Below, one piece after another: positions 36,102-48,650 of a stretch of 64,000 nt of DNA. A program made the position numbers and the translations under genes. Source of the stretch: Scytalidium lignicola. Lineage: Eukaryota > Ascomycota > Leotiomycetes. The DNA lies in the NCBI GenBank assembly GCA_002812745.2, contig NCSJ02000129.1:1-64000 (forward strand), written 5' to 3'. The notes beneath the pieces were generated by a model, which was given only the letters and a program-made list of their open reading frames with translations, did no database searches and was not told where the DNA came from. Every line of letters begins with the position of its first letter. The first letter of the stretch is position 1.

Positions 36102-37264
36102 AAGGTAAAAAGGATGAGGAAGAGAAAGAAAAAAATTGAAAAGGACCGGTGGATACAACCCATGAGCGACGTGAAGTTGGATATATACCGCCATTCATAT
36201 AGCGAGGTGCCGGGTTGGCGACCGTTAGTATGCTTCCCTGAGAGTGTTGCATTTGTGTAGCACAGCATCGGGGAACAACACGGATGGCGGTTTGGCGGTT
36301 GCATGCTTCCGCACAACTCGCAAACCACCAAAGTTTATTGAGCTTCCATCTCTCTTTTGCACGGAAGCCAACGAAACAGATCTCCTCGGGCTAGATCCGA
36401 TCATTGATAGGCCGTGAAGCTCTACCGTACTTTGCATACTTTGCTCAAATGTAACATAATTGAGCTAACGGCAATGCATGAAATTCTTGACAAGTGAGAG
36501 ATCGAGATTGAATCGACTGCCGACCACTGAGGTCAATAGCTATATTTAGGATGCCTCCTCTCATGTTGGATTTATCTATCTTGACTCTCTCATCTGGACT
36601 TCGATCCAGATCAACAGTAATCCTACGTTGTATAAATGCTTGTCGTATCATTGCTCCTTTTCTTCTTCTCTTGATTGAGCTTGTTGAGCAGCTTGTGCTA
36701 CAACAAAGAGTCAATCATTTTCCTTCTACGACGATAATCTCAACAGTTTTCCGACATGTCGATTTAGCCAAGGTTGTCAATAAACCACAGTTGCTGAAAA
36801 CGGTGCACAATAAGATAAGTAAAGGAGGGCTGCAAATCTCTGGCTCGGTCAATTAATAAAGCTGCATTATTGAGGTCGAGAAGCGGTTAGGTCAATTGTG
36901 CTGAATATTATGGCCTTTAATTGTTATTATAACTGCGAAACTGCGAAACTGCGGAGGTGAAGCTGCGGGGCCCCATACTGTTTTATTGCTAGCTCTTCTC
37001 CGCATTCTTTTCGCCCATTATTATCTTTTGCGTATGGTTATCCCACTGTTCTGAAAAAGCCTCCGAACCAAAATATTACACCAAGAACTTAGCTCTGATG
37101 GTTAGGGCTTTCTGTCTTGTTGATATAGTCGCAGTGCTCGCTGCTGTTGCTACTGTTGCATTTGCATGCTTCCGACACTGCTCACATCTCATTCCCTCTC
37201 TGCTCCTACTAAACGCCTCTACCCCGGATGCCTGTCCCCGCGCCCCACCTGAATATTTGCATCG
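36102..37264. promoter_or_regulatory. Divergent intergenic region, MFS / Zn2Cys6 factor
   Basis: About 1.2 kb between two divergent genes, holding both promoters. Open frames at 36445–36856 overlap on both strands and show no domain. A tandem AACTGCG repeat lies at about 36932–36955. Confidence 0.45.
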
Positions 37265-39760
37265 ATGGATCTCGTTGACAGCAGGAAGAAGAAGCGTCGC
37301 ATCCCTCCCAATCTGCGTCGGCGTGCCCTCGTCAGCTGCGATCGCTGCAAGCAACGACGGGTTCGATGCATTCGTCCGGGCGAGGGCGACGAGAATGAGC
37401 CGTGCCAAAGCTGCATCGAGAGTGGTGTCAAGTGCGAATCGACTCTGCCACGGAAACAACGCATTTACGGCAGCGTTGAGAACCTCAACCTGCGGTACCG
37501 CATGCTGGATGCCATCGTCAAGGGTCTCTATCCCGATCGAAACACCAGCAATATCGAGACCCTGATCGAAATAGCAGAGGCAAACAATATACCTTTGCCA
37601 CAGACAACGGGACAGAGTCCGAATCCGAATGAAAATGTCCTCTCTCTCCGGCCGGCAGTGCCAGGCGATGGACCAGGTGAGGGTTCGCTGGGATCACTGG
37701 GTTCTCCAAGCGCTATGTCTACCAGGAACGACACTGCCAATCCATTCGAGAGTCGCCCGACCAAGGTCGTGGAAGAGAAACTCGTTCCAGCACCGCATGG
37801 AGCGTCTCATTACATTGGACCTTCCAGCTCATTTAGCTTTGTCGTCATGGTCCGAAATATGGTGGCAGAGCACAATGCGGCATCTAGGGCCCCCGAACCA
37901 AATGACGAACGTGTGTCCTTGCGAGCTGACTTTGTTGGGCTCCGGGCGAGCAAAGCACTCGAACCTCATGCGAATAATGCTGGGGAAGATCAAGCGGGAA
38001 ATCAGAAACGACAAGATCGCCACCACCCGCTCAATGCACCTGGAGATCTCCCCCTGTCCAAGACGAAGGATTCGATAGGGACATTTCTCCCCGCCAGAGA
38101 GGTTGCCGACGCGCTGGTGGATGCGTATTTTGATCGAGTGCACCCCAATTACATGATCTTCCATCGTGGTGCCTTTCAAGTCCGCTATGAATCGATCTGG
38201 GTCGAGGAGAAAAGGCCGATCCAGGATTTCGAGCCGGGACTGATATGCAGCGTGTTCATGATGTTTGTCTTTGGAGCCCAAGCTCTTGAACACCACGACG
38301 AACAAAAATCGGCGCAGGTACAGCGTCGATATCTGGATCTCGTGCAGGCACGGCTGTATCAGCTCCTTCATACGACTAGCTTGCTCAACGTCCAGGCTAT
38401 TCTCCTCCTTCAATTACATGAACATAACGCAACGGAGAGAAATACGTCATGGATGCTTGTTGGGTGCGCTTCCCGCATGGCTGTAGCTCTGGGCATGCAT
38501 CGAGAGGGGGCGACTGGTGGATTTGACCCTATTGAAAGAGAAATCCGTCGTCGTGTTTGGTGGACACTTTATATCTTCGAACAGAATCTGTGCACGATTC
38601 TTGGCAGACCATCTGCAATCGATGATTCCGAGGTCACTATTACACTACCCAATGAAAATATGCTGGATGGTGGCGATTGTGTACCACCAGGTTACATCGA
38701 CTACGCCGTCCGATTAGCCAAACTCACTTCAGAAATAAAGCGAAAAGCATATTATGCTGCTCCAAATAATAACATAAGAGGAGGTGAAGAAGTACCAGAT
38801 CCCTCCATTGCAAATCATCTCCTGCAAAAACTGGAATCGTGGTATGACAGCCTGCCTCCATATCTACGGCTTGAGTGTCTCTCCCCGGTCCCGAAACAGC
38901 GTCGAGCAGTCCTCCTCCTCCACATCCAGTATCATCACGCGCAATCCCTCACCACCCGACCTTTCATCTTGCAAAAAGCAAGGACTCTGATCGCCCATCA
39001 ATCAGATAATAATAGAAAGGATCGTCCTCCAGACCTCGACGCAAATGAGCTAGATCTCAGCCATGCATGTGGAACCTCTGCGCAAAATGTCGCCGTTCTT
39101 CTACAGCAACTGGCCGCGGGCGGCATGTTCGAGGGTGTTGCATGGTTGGATGCATATTATCTCTACCACTGTATCCTCGTCTTATCCCTCGACTTCTTAG
39201 CTCGTCCAACGAGTCAAAAAGACACACCAGAAGATGCAGCTCGTAAAGAAGCCGTTCGCGATGTAGTTGATGCGGTTCGAAGCTTGAAACTCTGCTCCAC
39301 CTTCACAATCCTAACCCAAGTAGCTTTACAATTCGCCAAGATTGTTTGTATCTTTGATGAGGCCGTTCCAGAGCATGACCGGGCAATTGAATCCAGCGGT
39401 AGTCATCGATCCATGCTGCATAATCCGCAAGCAACATCTGCCACCGGTCCCAGACAGCATAACGACGTCGAAGGTATCATTAACCAGTGGTTCCAAAATG
39501 ACAGCATTGTCGACCATTTGCCGTGGGATTTCTTCGGAGATGATGGCTACGGAGCGTTGAGCAGTTTTTATCAACCTGAAATCCCTATGTCTGGGACGAT
39601 GAATGGTTATCCGCCGCCCACCACCGAGAATGACTCGGGAACGATACCTATGGTGCCGCCAAATAATATGTACCCCGGATGGAGTCCTGTTGAGGAGCCT
39701 TATGCGCAGTCCACGGGTGGCAGCATTGAATTTAGTCCGGCTAGTGACATGAAGGGATAA
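37265..39760 (+). CDS. Zn2Cys6 transcription factor with Fungal_trans domain
   Basis: An intronless 831-residue nuclear regulator. The binuclear zinc cluster is CDRCKQRRVRC then CQSCIESGVKC (residues about 25–55), preceded by a basic KKKRR stretch that may be a nuclear localisation signal. The linker lies between about residues 60 and 280. The middle homology region (Fungal_trans) spans about 280–560 with EREIRRRVWWTLYIFEQNL and LGRPSAIDDSEV. The C-terminus is Pro/Ser-rich and probably activating. It likely controls its divergent MFS neighbour and perhaps the dioxygenase at 40369, by position only. All six cysteines are present. Confidence 0.93.
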   Translation: MDLVDSRKKKRRIPPNLRRRALVSCDRCKQRRVRCIRPGEGDENEPCQSCIESGVKCESTLPRKQRIYGSVENLNLRYRMLDAIVKGLYPDRNTSNIETLIEIAEANNIPLPQTTGQSPNPNENVLSLRPAVPGDGPGEGSLGSLGSPSAMSTRNDTANPFESRPTKVVEEKLVPAPHGASHYIGPSSSFSFVVMVRNMVAEHNAASRAPEPNDERVSLRADFVGLRASKALEPHANNAGEDQAGNQKRQDRHHPLNAPGDLPLSKTKDSIGTFLPAREVADALVDAYFDRVHPNYMIFHRGAFQVRYESIWVEEKRPIQDFEPGLICSVFMMFVFGAQALEHHDEQKSAQVQRRYLDLVQARLYQLLHTTSLLNVQAILLLQLHEHNATERNTSWMLVGCASRMAVALGMHREGATGGFDPIEREIRRRVWWTLYIFEQNLCTILGRPSAIDDSEVTITLPNENMLDGGDCVPPGYIDYAVRLAKLTSEIKRKAYYAAPNNNIRGGEEVPDPSIANHLLQKLESWYDSLPPYLRLECLSPVPKQRRAVLLLHIQYHHAQSLTTRPFILQKARTLIAHQSDNNRKDRPPDLDANELDLSHACGTSAQNVAVLLQQLAAGGMFEGVAWLDAYYLYHCILVLSLDFLARPTSQKDTPEDAARKEAVRDVVDAVRSLKLCSTFTILTQVALQFAKIVCIFDEAVPEHDRAIESSGSHRSMLHNPQATSATGPRQHNDVEGIINQWFQNDSIVDHLPWDFFGDDGYGALSSFYQPEIPMSGTMNGYPPPTTENDSGTIPMVPPNNMYPGWSPVEEPYAQSTGGSIEFSPASDMKG

Positions 39761-40368
39761 TATATTTTAGATTCATCAGCACATCTGTAGTCTATAGTAT
39801 AATAGGAATTGTCTCGTTTTAACTCAACGCTGCAGGAGTTTGAGGTGTAGATGTCAACTTTGAAGAAGTGATTTTATGAGTTTCATGGTCAATCTGGTAT
39901 CCTACAGGTTATGATACAACCTATTGCACAATATATAGTGACAAACAGTCCTCTAGGATATTGCAGATCACACCATAAATTCGTGATCTTTTACGTGATT
40001 TGCGTGTCACATCTAGTATGCTCTCGTAGCGACGGGGTTCGATTCGGCGATAACATTTGAAGAGAATATGCTAAAAGGCGACAGCAGCTCATCCTGGAAG
40101 CCGGTGCAACTAATAATAATAAAGAGCTCATTACAAACTTATCTAGATTTCAGTTGATGAAATACTCCTTGCGGTGGATGATCAACCCGACGGAGACCGC
40201 CGAACACGAGTGATAAACCAACGTCTTATCGACAACGCGCTGATAATCGAGAATGGGGGGCCGCAGAACCCATGGAACATAATTAATTAAAAGATTCCTT
40301 TCGCACAGCCTGTTAAGGTCAAGTGCTAGCTCTTTATAGCTCTAATTCATCATCGTCTCGTCACAGCC
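39761..40368. other. Intergenic, nothing recognised
   Basis: 3' side of the transcription factor and promoter of the dioxygenase. No open frame or repeat of note. Confidence 0.5.
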
Positions 40369-41819
40369 ATGGCCACAGAAACAGTGAGCACCAAGACGAG
40401 TTTCTTGGGGACGTACGAGCCATCTGAATTCAAGGTGACGCCCATCGAACGGAAAGCGGGCGAGAAATTCAACGTATGGCATTCCAGCATCGACCTTATG
40501 AATCCTAGATGTTATTCTAATATATCTAAAATAGTTCGGCGCATTGGTGACTGGCATTGATCTGAATAATATTTCTGGTAAAGTTTCTATGTACAGTACG
40601 ATAAGTATAAAAATTCCTTAAATCTAACTGGTACCAGACGAGAATGTCGATCAATTGAGAGCCGCTGTGTGGCGGCATAAAGTCGTTGTGGTCAAAGGAC
40701 AGCGTAATTTAGATCCAAAAAACCAATGGGAACTGGTTAAGAGATTGGATCCTCAAGCCACAGATGGCCACAGCCATGGAGACTTGGCCAAGTTCCGAGC
40801 AAATGGAGGACTCCTCACTGTAGGTATCTTACAATCTCAACCGTAATCCGAATCATTTTGAAACTCAAGTGAACGACAGCAAGGACGAGAAGTGGTTGGA
40901 ATCCCCGGCGCCGAGAACGTCCGATTAATTGGCAAAGGATTCCAATGCGAAGATCACTTCGGCATCAAGAACCATAATATCGAGAGAGGCCTTAGTAATG
41001 ATTTCCACGCCGTGCCGCCGTCCAAGGAAGATTTCAAAAACGGCATCACGCGCTTCCAGAGATGGCATATTGATGCACCGCTGTACGGCAAGGATCCCGC
41101 TTGGTTCACAACGCTTCGATGCGTGAAGGCGCCGAAGGGCCCGGATATGACTGTCGAATGGGCGGATGGATCGGGACTCAGCATGAGGTCTCCCCTGGGA
41201 CGGACTGCATATTTTTCTACTTCGCAGCTTTATAGCTTGTTGACACCCGAGGAACAAAAGCTGGTGGATCATAGCTGGGTGGAGTATGCTCCTTACCCAT
41301 ATAAATGGATTCAACGTTGCAAAGGTAACAGTACTGGACTCGGCTTGGCTGAAGGCGGCGAGCGTCTCACAATGGAAGAATTGGGCGAGTATGATCCAAA
41401 GGCGGTTAAGAAGGTACGATCCACTACACTATCACTATCATGAAATAACACACTAATTGTTGATGCAGTACCCAATGGTATGGATAAATCCCCTCACAGG
41501 CGAAAAAGCATTCCAGGTGCACGGCATCTGCGCTCGAAAACTCTACCTACGAAATTCTACCGACGAGGAGCCACAGATAATCGAGGATGTAGCAGAGGTT
41601 CGCAAATTCGTCCTCGGGATTCAGAATCGAATTCTCAAGCCGGAGTATATCTTGCTCGCGCCTTCGGACGAAGGGGATATAGTCATTTGGGATAACTATG
41701 GTCTTTTCCATTCTGCGATTGATTATCCACTTAAGTTCGGTCCACGATCCATGCACCAGGCTAATATTGGAGGAAGCGTTGGACCCAGGGGGCCGGTGCC
41801 AATTCCTGCTACCGTGTAG
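40369..41819 (+). CDS. TauD/TfdA dioxygenase, xanthine-dioxygenase (XanA)-like
   Basis: An Fe(II)/2-oxoglutarate-dependent dioxygenase of 404 residues in five exons (40369–40473, 40535–40577, 40638–40819, 40880–41413, 41469–41819). The 43-bp second exon restores FGALVTGIDLNNIS, the usual start of the fold. The iron site begins with RWHIDAPLY (HxD). The distal part has PMVWINPLTGEKAFQVHG, IVIWDNYGLFHSAID (second His) and FGPRSMHQANIGG with the 2-oxoglutarate-binding Arg. The RWHIDA and PMVW-NPxTG signatures are those of fungal XanA, which oxidises xanthine to urate, but substrate residues cannot be judged by eye. A related specificity is possible. It follows the Zn2Cys6 regulator by 608 bp. 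Confidence 0.87.
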
Positions 41820-43580
41820 ATACCGTAATGATTGATTGATTGATTGTACTCGGTTCCAGTCACCATCTCGAGGGCAGCTTCGGCCCCAGTTGTCAGGATG
41901 TATTTGTGTATTACGTTTTGTTACTGTATTTTTGTGCAGTGACCAGCAATTCCTATCTGGCCTCCTATTTACTATTTATATTAGTATTAAAGAATATGAT
42001 ATCATGCCCTCTTAAACCATATCAGGCTCTTTGGCTGTGATTTCTAGTAGACATCTTATATTACCATATTTTCAGTCTCCCCTTGGTATTCTACTTTATC
42101 TCACTGCGTTGTATTGTACTTCTAATACTACCCAAGGAAATACAGCTGTTCCATATATTGCATTTATTTTTTGACTCAGTTTCAGCAATTAGGAGCATCC
42201 TTTCAGATGTTGCTATAGACGGTTTGACCATGTAGTAAAAGCATGATATGCTTGATCTTCAACGTCGGACATTGTAAAATGTAAAGTACTGTTGGTTCTA
42301 TCTTTAATCAACAAAATCCAGATATATTATCAGAAGGAGATATCATATCATTATCAACGTAAGTATGCTTTAAGCCTAGTTAGTATCGCGGCTCCGTTTG
42401 ACCTTTTCAAACGATGGTCACTGGATCTATCTCATTGATGTAAAAACACTTTTATGCTCTAAGTTTGCATAATCAATTCGACATGCTATTTCAATTAGTA
42501 TTGTTGTTGAAGAGCCATTTGGTGAGTTTCGTGACCCCTAAAAATATATATTTATTCTTGAACGCTATGCTCATACCAAGCAACGCAAGGCCGGTAGTGT
42601 CTTGCCTACAGTGGACTTCCGAGGACGAAGCCATCCGGCACGCCAACAACACATTGATGAGACTTAGGACATCTGTTTAGACTAATAACGTGTAGCGATC
42701 ACAGCGAATTGCCAGAAAGCTGGATGCTGGTAACGTCTGGGTGAACATGCATTCAAGGCTTCATCCTAGAGCAGTATTTGGAGGCCATAAACAGAGTGGT
42801 ATTAGAGTCGAGTGGGAAGTTGAAGGATTAAAGAGTTATTGCAATGCAAAAACCTTTTATTTACAGAAGTAGCTGTAGAGTATTAGAGTTGTATGTCCAC
42901 GGTGCAGTGTTTAAAGCACTAGATTCACGAAGATTTTATTCACTTCTATTACAACTATAGCAAGACTAAACAAAAATCACGAATAATCATATGTGGTATT
43001 TATTATTGATAAATCCCTGCATCCTACCAGGCCCCCCGCGAAGTATGTCTAACATGTCGTTAGAGTGTAGCTCAACGAGCAAAATATGAAGAAGTTAGCA
43101 AACCAGCTGCAACAGATCAAATTTAGGAGACATCATAGTATCAGCATTATCCAGCTAACTGATTCTGGCCTTGCACTAAACCGTCATTGCACATAGCTTT
43201 CCCCCTTATAGTTTTCACATATTTTTAACTATAAGACTACATCTAAGTTAGTCACAGCCTAGGCATAGATCGGTTCGGAACCGCTCAGAAATTGACTTTC
43301 TTTCCGACCGGATATAAGGAATGGCTTCGAATGAAAGGGCGGTGATTCTCTCGGTTGGTAACTTATCCTTAACTTATCCTATTGGATTCCGCAAATCATA
43401 GCTCCTCTTGGCTTGACACATATTCGGAATCTCTTACCACGCTCTTCAGAGATCCGCAACTTTCGATTCCTTACTGCTTGGCTTTATTTATCCCATCGAA
43501 AATTCCCATTTAAGATCAATGGGTACCCATGGAAGCTCCGCCTTACATAAAACTCGATTTCGAAATACACCTTCCCAATT
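41820..43580. other. Intergenic with CGGAA/TTCCG sites near 3' end
   Basis: AT-rich non-coding DNA; no gene was supported. Its last 320 bp, the promoter of the MFS gene at 43581, carry CGGAA at 43276 and 43425 and TTCCG at 43302 and 43387. Confidence 0.45.
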
Positions 43581-45640
43581 ATGCCAGTTAAAAGCCAAAC
43601 TCTAGTGATGGATATTACCAACAACGATGACCAAGCTACGAGCAAGGAGAGTGATACCGTTCATCTGGAGCACACAACCACCAGGGCTACTCAGGAAATG
43701 GATGGCTCAGACTATCACACACTGCTCCCAAAACCATCCAATGATCCGAATGATCCTCTGGTATGACCCAATTATTAATACTTGATTTTCACGGCTGACG
43801 GGCCTCTTCAGAATTGGACATGGACGGAAAAACATATTACCTTGGCTGTGGTAGCCTGCATGGCTTTTCAAGGAGCCTTCGATGTTGCGTCTCCTGCGGC
43901 CGGTTTCATTCAACAAGCGGAAGCATTTAATGTGCCTGTTGTTTCAATGCTTGATAGCGTTGGTGTGAACGCAATTTGTCTCGGAATTGGTAGCTTTATC
44001 TGGCTGCCATTAGGCAATACCTATGGAAGAAGACCAATCTTTATAGCTGCAGGCGTTGTAGCAACACTTGGTGCACTTGGTTGTGCTCTAGCTAACAATC
44101 TTGGAGCCTTCATCGGAGCAAGAGTGAGTCAGTTGCACCTCACAATTAAAGGTTAGCCTAACAAGTTGTCAGGCAGTGAATGGTCTTGGCTGTTCAGCAT
44201 CTATGACACTAGGAGGACAGGTTGTAAAAGACTTATTTTTTGTTCATGGTAAATGATATCACTAAGCTGCCTTCATCTCTAGAAGCTGACTATTTCAAGA
44301 ACGTGGACAAAAAATGGGCATTTGGACCCTATTTATTTCGGTATCTCCATATATTGCAACAATTCTGGGACGGTTTTGTTACAACATATGCATCATGGCG
44401 CGTAAGGAAATTCTGTTTCTTTGACGTCATATAACAGAAATGGGTTCCGTTTAGAATTGGTTTCTTCTCATGTGCTCCTCTTGCCCCCCCGCTTATACTG
44501 AAGAGGAATTTCTATGCTTTTCTACCTCTGTACTATTCTCGATCAGGAATTTGCTGACCTTCCGGTGTTCTAGTGGATGCAGTGGTTGTGTTTCTTTATG
44601 TGGTGTGCGTTGCTTCCCCCTTGTGCCCTCTTGCTGCCAGAAACTTTATATCATCGTCGACATGGGCTGCTCGAAATTCCTCCCCGTGAGAGATGGGTTG
44701 AACGCCTGAAATGGAAAAGGTTTGACACTAAGCTCAATGCTGAGATTTTTTTTGGACCATTCCGCCTACTGAAATATCCATCTGTTGTGCTAATGGGAAT
44801 CTATTACGGCAACGTCTATGGATTCTGCGTATTCGGCGCTCTAGCCATTCTGCCTTTTGTGAGTTGTCTAGCTGTGGTAGAACTTTCATTGGTCATTTCT
44901 AAGAAGACTTAGGCTTTTCCAGCAAACTATGGCTTTAATGCTGTTGGACAAGGTCTTGTGACTGTTGCTCTCCTCGTAGGCACTGTCCTCGGAGAACCGA
45001 TGGCGGGTCCATTTTCCGATTGGGTCGTGCGTTGGTTCGCTCGACGCAATGGGGGTATACGACATCCCGAGCAGCGCCTCCACGCTCTTTGGCTTGGAGC
45101 AGCCATAATCCCGGTAAATAGACGCGTTTATTGTTGAGGTTTATCTCACTGACTTTTCTCCTTCCAGGCTGGACTGATCATGTTCGGAACTACGTTGCAG
45201 TACAAGGTACATTGGATTGCACCATGTGTTGCAATTGGTCTGTACTCATTCGCGTTACAATCCGTAACCACTGTAACGTGAGTACCGCTTTCCAAAAGAA
45301 TCTAGAAACCACTAATATTTCTGTCAGATTCACGTATCCTGTTGACTGTTATGAGAATCGAGCGGGCGAAGTAGGCGTAATTCTGAATATGGGGCGGCAG
45401 ATATTCTCTTTCTATGTTTCATTTTATCTTCACAAATATACGGAGAGAGTTGGTTATGCTTGGGCTTATGGCATATATGCGATATTGAGTTGTGTGTTAT
45501 TCCTTCCTATCATAGCTCTTATGCGTTGGGGCGGGCACTGGCGAAAGCAATTGGGATCGCCAGGGACAGATCTGCCAAATCCAAACGTGAGCTTGTCTGC
45601 AGTCACACAAAGTGAGACTGATACTAAGGCGGAGACATAA
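43581..45640 (+). CDS. MFS transporter, DHA1 type, with one frameshift
   Basis: An MFS transporter of about 525 residues in eight exons (43581–43760, 43812–44123, 44173–44248, 44300–44401, 44574–44858, 44913–45113, 45168–45277, 45328–45640). Motifs include GSFIWLPLGNTYGRRP, LGGQVVKDLFFVHERG, FGPFRLLKYPSV and the C-terminal MGRQIFSFYVSFYL. One lesion exists: at 44371 an extra C between the codons for LG and GF shifts frame just before GFVTTYASWR. Without it all exons join. No N marks the place, so this may be a real mutation or an uncalled sequencing error. It is related to the MFS at 34350 but clearly distinct. The next gene is a convergent Zn2Cys6 regulator only 47 bp away. Confidence 0.75.
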
Positions 45641-45687
45641 TGGCCTATAAAAATCCTCTGGGGAGGTAGATATGATCACTAAATATA

Positions 45688-48003
45688 TTAAATAGTATTT
45701 AACCTCCCTGAAAATTCCTCATCAAATAGATTCCACGGATATGACGTAGTCTCTAGAGCGGCGCTGATATCAAAGTTCGGCGAAGCTTGGGAATCCTGAC
45801 CGTTATGCTGGACACTCGCTATTGGGAATATTCGCGAGGGTCCATGTTGTAAACTTTGAGAGCCAACCGTCAGAGAGTTCCCTTCAGGAAGGCTACTGAG
45901 AATCTGTTCTCGGTACTTCTCGAGCAAACGCAAGTAGTTAGCTGCTAATGATTTGCCACGATCTCGCATTCCTTTCACTACGTCAATAGCGACCTGAATC
46001 GCATGAATGATGCTCATTTCAGGCGGATTAGAAGAGCTTTGAGAGATTAAAAGTGTTGCTGTCGAGAAAAGATCTTTGGATAATAAAATTAGTAAAGCTC
46101 CGTACTAATAAGAACGTAGTGACACGTACAATTCAAGTCGTACCACCAGGCACTAGTCAGTCCTTGGGACAAGGAAGCAATGTGTTCGATGAGATTCGTT
46201 GCTATACAAATACAAATCTCTACTCTAAGAGCGTTAATATGGGCGGCTATGGTGGATTTTAAGGACGTGAATGGCGTCAATGGCGTTATTTTAAGATAAC
46301 TACTTGCAACAGAAGGCCGATGAAGGAGTAATCGTAAGTGTAGAAAACTAGAATTCTGTTAATATTATATTGATGTTCTAGTCACACTTGTGCAACCTTA
46401 CCGGGAAGTCAGAACATCTTTCTGTCTTGATAATTTGCTATCTGTTGATCGTTCTCCACTAGGTTGCAGGTGTGAAGGAAGAGATGATATCCAGTCACAC
46501 ATATTCTGATCAATCTCTAAGGTTCGAGACTGATCATCAGGCTGGTCATATGCTTCTGAGACATCCCGCATGAATCGACAAAGCTGAATTGTTGCTACAA
46601 AAAATGATAGATACGATTTTTCCGAAGGAGTTCCTGCTCCTGGCGCAGAGGGCTGAGCCGTGTCCGAGATAAAGTCATCGTCTATACATGCTGGAAGATC
46701 GATGGAGAGTGAGTCCTTTGATAATATTGGAGGGCGACCAAGTTGAATGCAAGAGACGCTATCAAGTACATAACATGCCCACCAGGCCCTCTTATGTACT
46801 TCACAGTCCAATTGTGTCCTCGCAGAATTGATAGTATTGTTCCTGTGCAGACCTAGGCCTTGTGCAATACGAATAGCCATCCCTATAACATTCCAAGATT
46901 GAGTCATCCCATCTGTGCTTTGAAGATATAAACCGAGAAGTGTCAGGGCCTGAAGAGATGCCAGTGATTGCGAATCTAGGACCTTTGGTTCAGTCAGGGA
47001 CTTTGCTCTTTGGTAGAACATTTGTCCCATATGTGATGGCATCTCAATAGAAAAATTGCAGCTAAGTGCAAAAACCATGTTGACCGTGCCAGCCCAGATA
47101 TTATCTGCAGGTTTTGTGGCAGTCCAAAATGCATCATACTGCCTCCTGAATGTCGGTTCGTGGATGAATGGATACTGAGGGTGACAGAACTCCATGTAGC
47201 AGTCCACAAGTTTGTCAGCTAGATATCTTTGCGGCCACGTATTGATCTGTATATCGAAGTGGCTATAATCGGTAAAGTCTGGTCGATCTTCAGATTCAGA
47301 TGGGTGTTGCCCTTTGTCCAGCTCCGTCTGTACAAAGGCTACGGTCGAAGTTTCACCAAGATAGCCTTGCCTCGAGTGGTCCATCCTTGATGGACTAGCG
47401 TCCACGGCCACCACACTTGTTTGGCCATCATCAGCGCCTTCTATTGGTGGGTAATTGGTGGTTATAGGCTGCGGGGTTGAATCGTGAAGTGGGCGACCAG
47501 GGTCGGATTGATATTGGAATGGCGAGTGAACATGTTGATATTGGGCATGCGGTAGCGAAGCCTGCGATGATGGGTGTTGTTGCGAGGGACTTCGTGGCGA
47601 CCGGATCCCAAGTTGCGCAACCTCAATTGAATCACGTTGCGGAATGGGATCCAACTGGCTCTGAACTGGCTCTGAGGCTTCGGGGATTCTTTCCCTACCA
47701 TGTGTGATTGCTGTTCTGGCTCGCTCAAGCTCTTCTTCGAGATGATTCATGCGCGTCAGCATGTTATGGACATACCTGATGTGAAAATTAATTGAGCGCC
47801 CAAATGGGAGTTGTCTAAATCAAGCTTACAGCTGAGTTACACCCGCATTTTTGCTGGCAGCTTCAAAGGAGCATTCCAGGTCTTGCTGTGTACAGTAAGA
47901 ACAACGAGTCGCATCGCTGCTTACGAGCACGGCAAGAAACACAGGCCAAATGTGCTCGTTTTCTTTTACCCAGTTTTGGTGGCTCTGGAGGTCTTGTAGT
48001 CAT
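45688..48003 (-). CDS. Zn2Cys6 transcription factor with collapsed zinc cluster
   Basis: A regulator of about 712 codons in four exons (48003–47830, 47775–46402, 46347–46130, 46058–45688). The start MTTRPPEPPKLGKRKR runs into CVSCRARKQRC, the first half of a zinc cluster. The second half CSYCTQQDLEC is in another frame, and only 7 nt separate the third and fourth Cys codons (47904–47910). The family needs at least five residues there, so bases are missing. Downstream frames are open: a coiled coil (NMLTRMNHLEEELER), a Ser/Pro/Gln linker, and the Fungal_trans domain with VHKRAWWACYVLDSVS and QLGRPPIL. The protein therefore probably cannot bind DNA as written, though the rest looks constrained. 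Confidence 0.75.
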
Positions 48004-48650
48004 CGCAGCTTCAGAAATTGCATAAGATCACGCTTTGCTCTGCAAAATTGAGCTGAACTTGTTCGTTGAGGCAAATGTAACTGTTTCTGGCTTTCTGCCC
48101 GGAATCTCGGAAATGCGGATTAGGGGTACGCACCTCGGTCCGTCCCAAGATGATGGTAGCGTGGGGAAGAGCAGGGTTCCAAATTGGCCTTTCCTTTGAA
48201 GATATGCTACCGACTATATCTCTCTTCAACTTAGAGCTTTTAAATTGTCCGTATTGCTTATAGAGAAACGAAACAGCTATATGCGCTTCTGCTTCTCAGT
48301 CGAAAAGGCTGGTGAAACGCCTCCCCCGATGACGTACTAAAGAGTACGTTCCATCTTGTTGAAAGGCGCACACACACTTCAATGATTTACTTGTATGTAC
48401 AGTATACTCATCAGTACAATTCTTGTTACGGTGGTTACTTTCCATTGGATGAAGGAGTTTCTTGGTGAAAGTATACCTATTCTTTACTACCTTGCCTAGT
48501 TTGCAATCCTAAATACGTAACATAAACAGGAGTTCTCTGCGGTACCACATATTTACGCATATCTATTTATAATTTTGTGCAGGGGTACTAGAAGAGAGAA
48601 ATGTCTACTTGTCGCCTAAAGTGTGAGACTACCTGTTCCTGATATCCATT
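48004..48650. promoter_or_regulatory. Intergenic with tandem CGGAA sites
   Basis: Upstream of the regulator whose start is at 48003. Two CGGAA sites lie at 48100 and 48108, about 100 bp before that start. Nothing else was recognised. Confidence 0.35.

Noticed and set aside
36445..36856. Mirror open frames between the MFS and regulator genes
   Set aside because: Both strands are open over the same stretch with no motif; it is promoter DNA.
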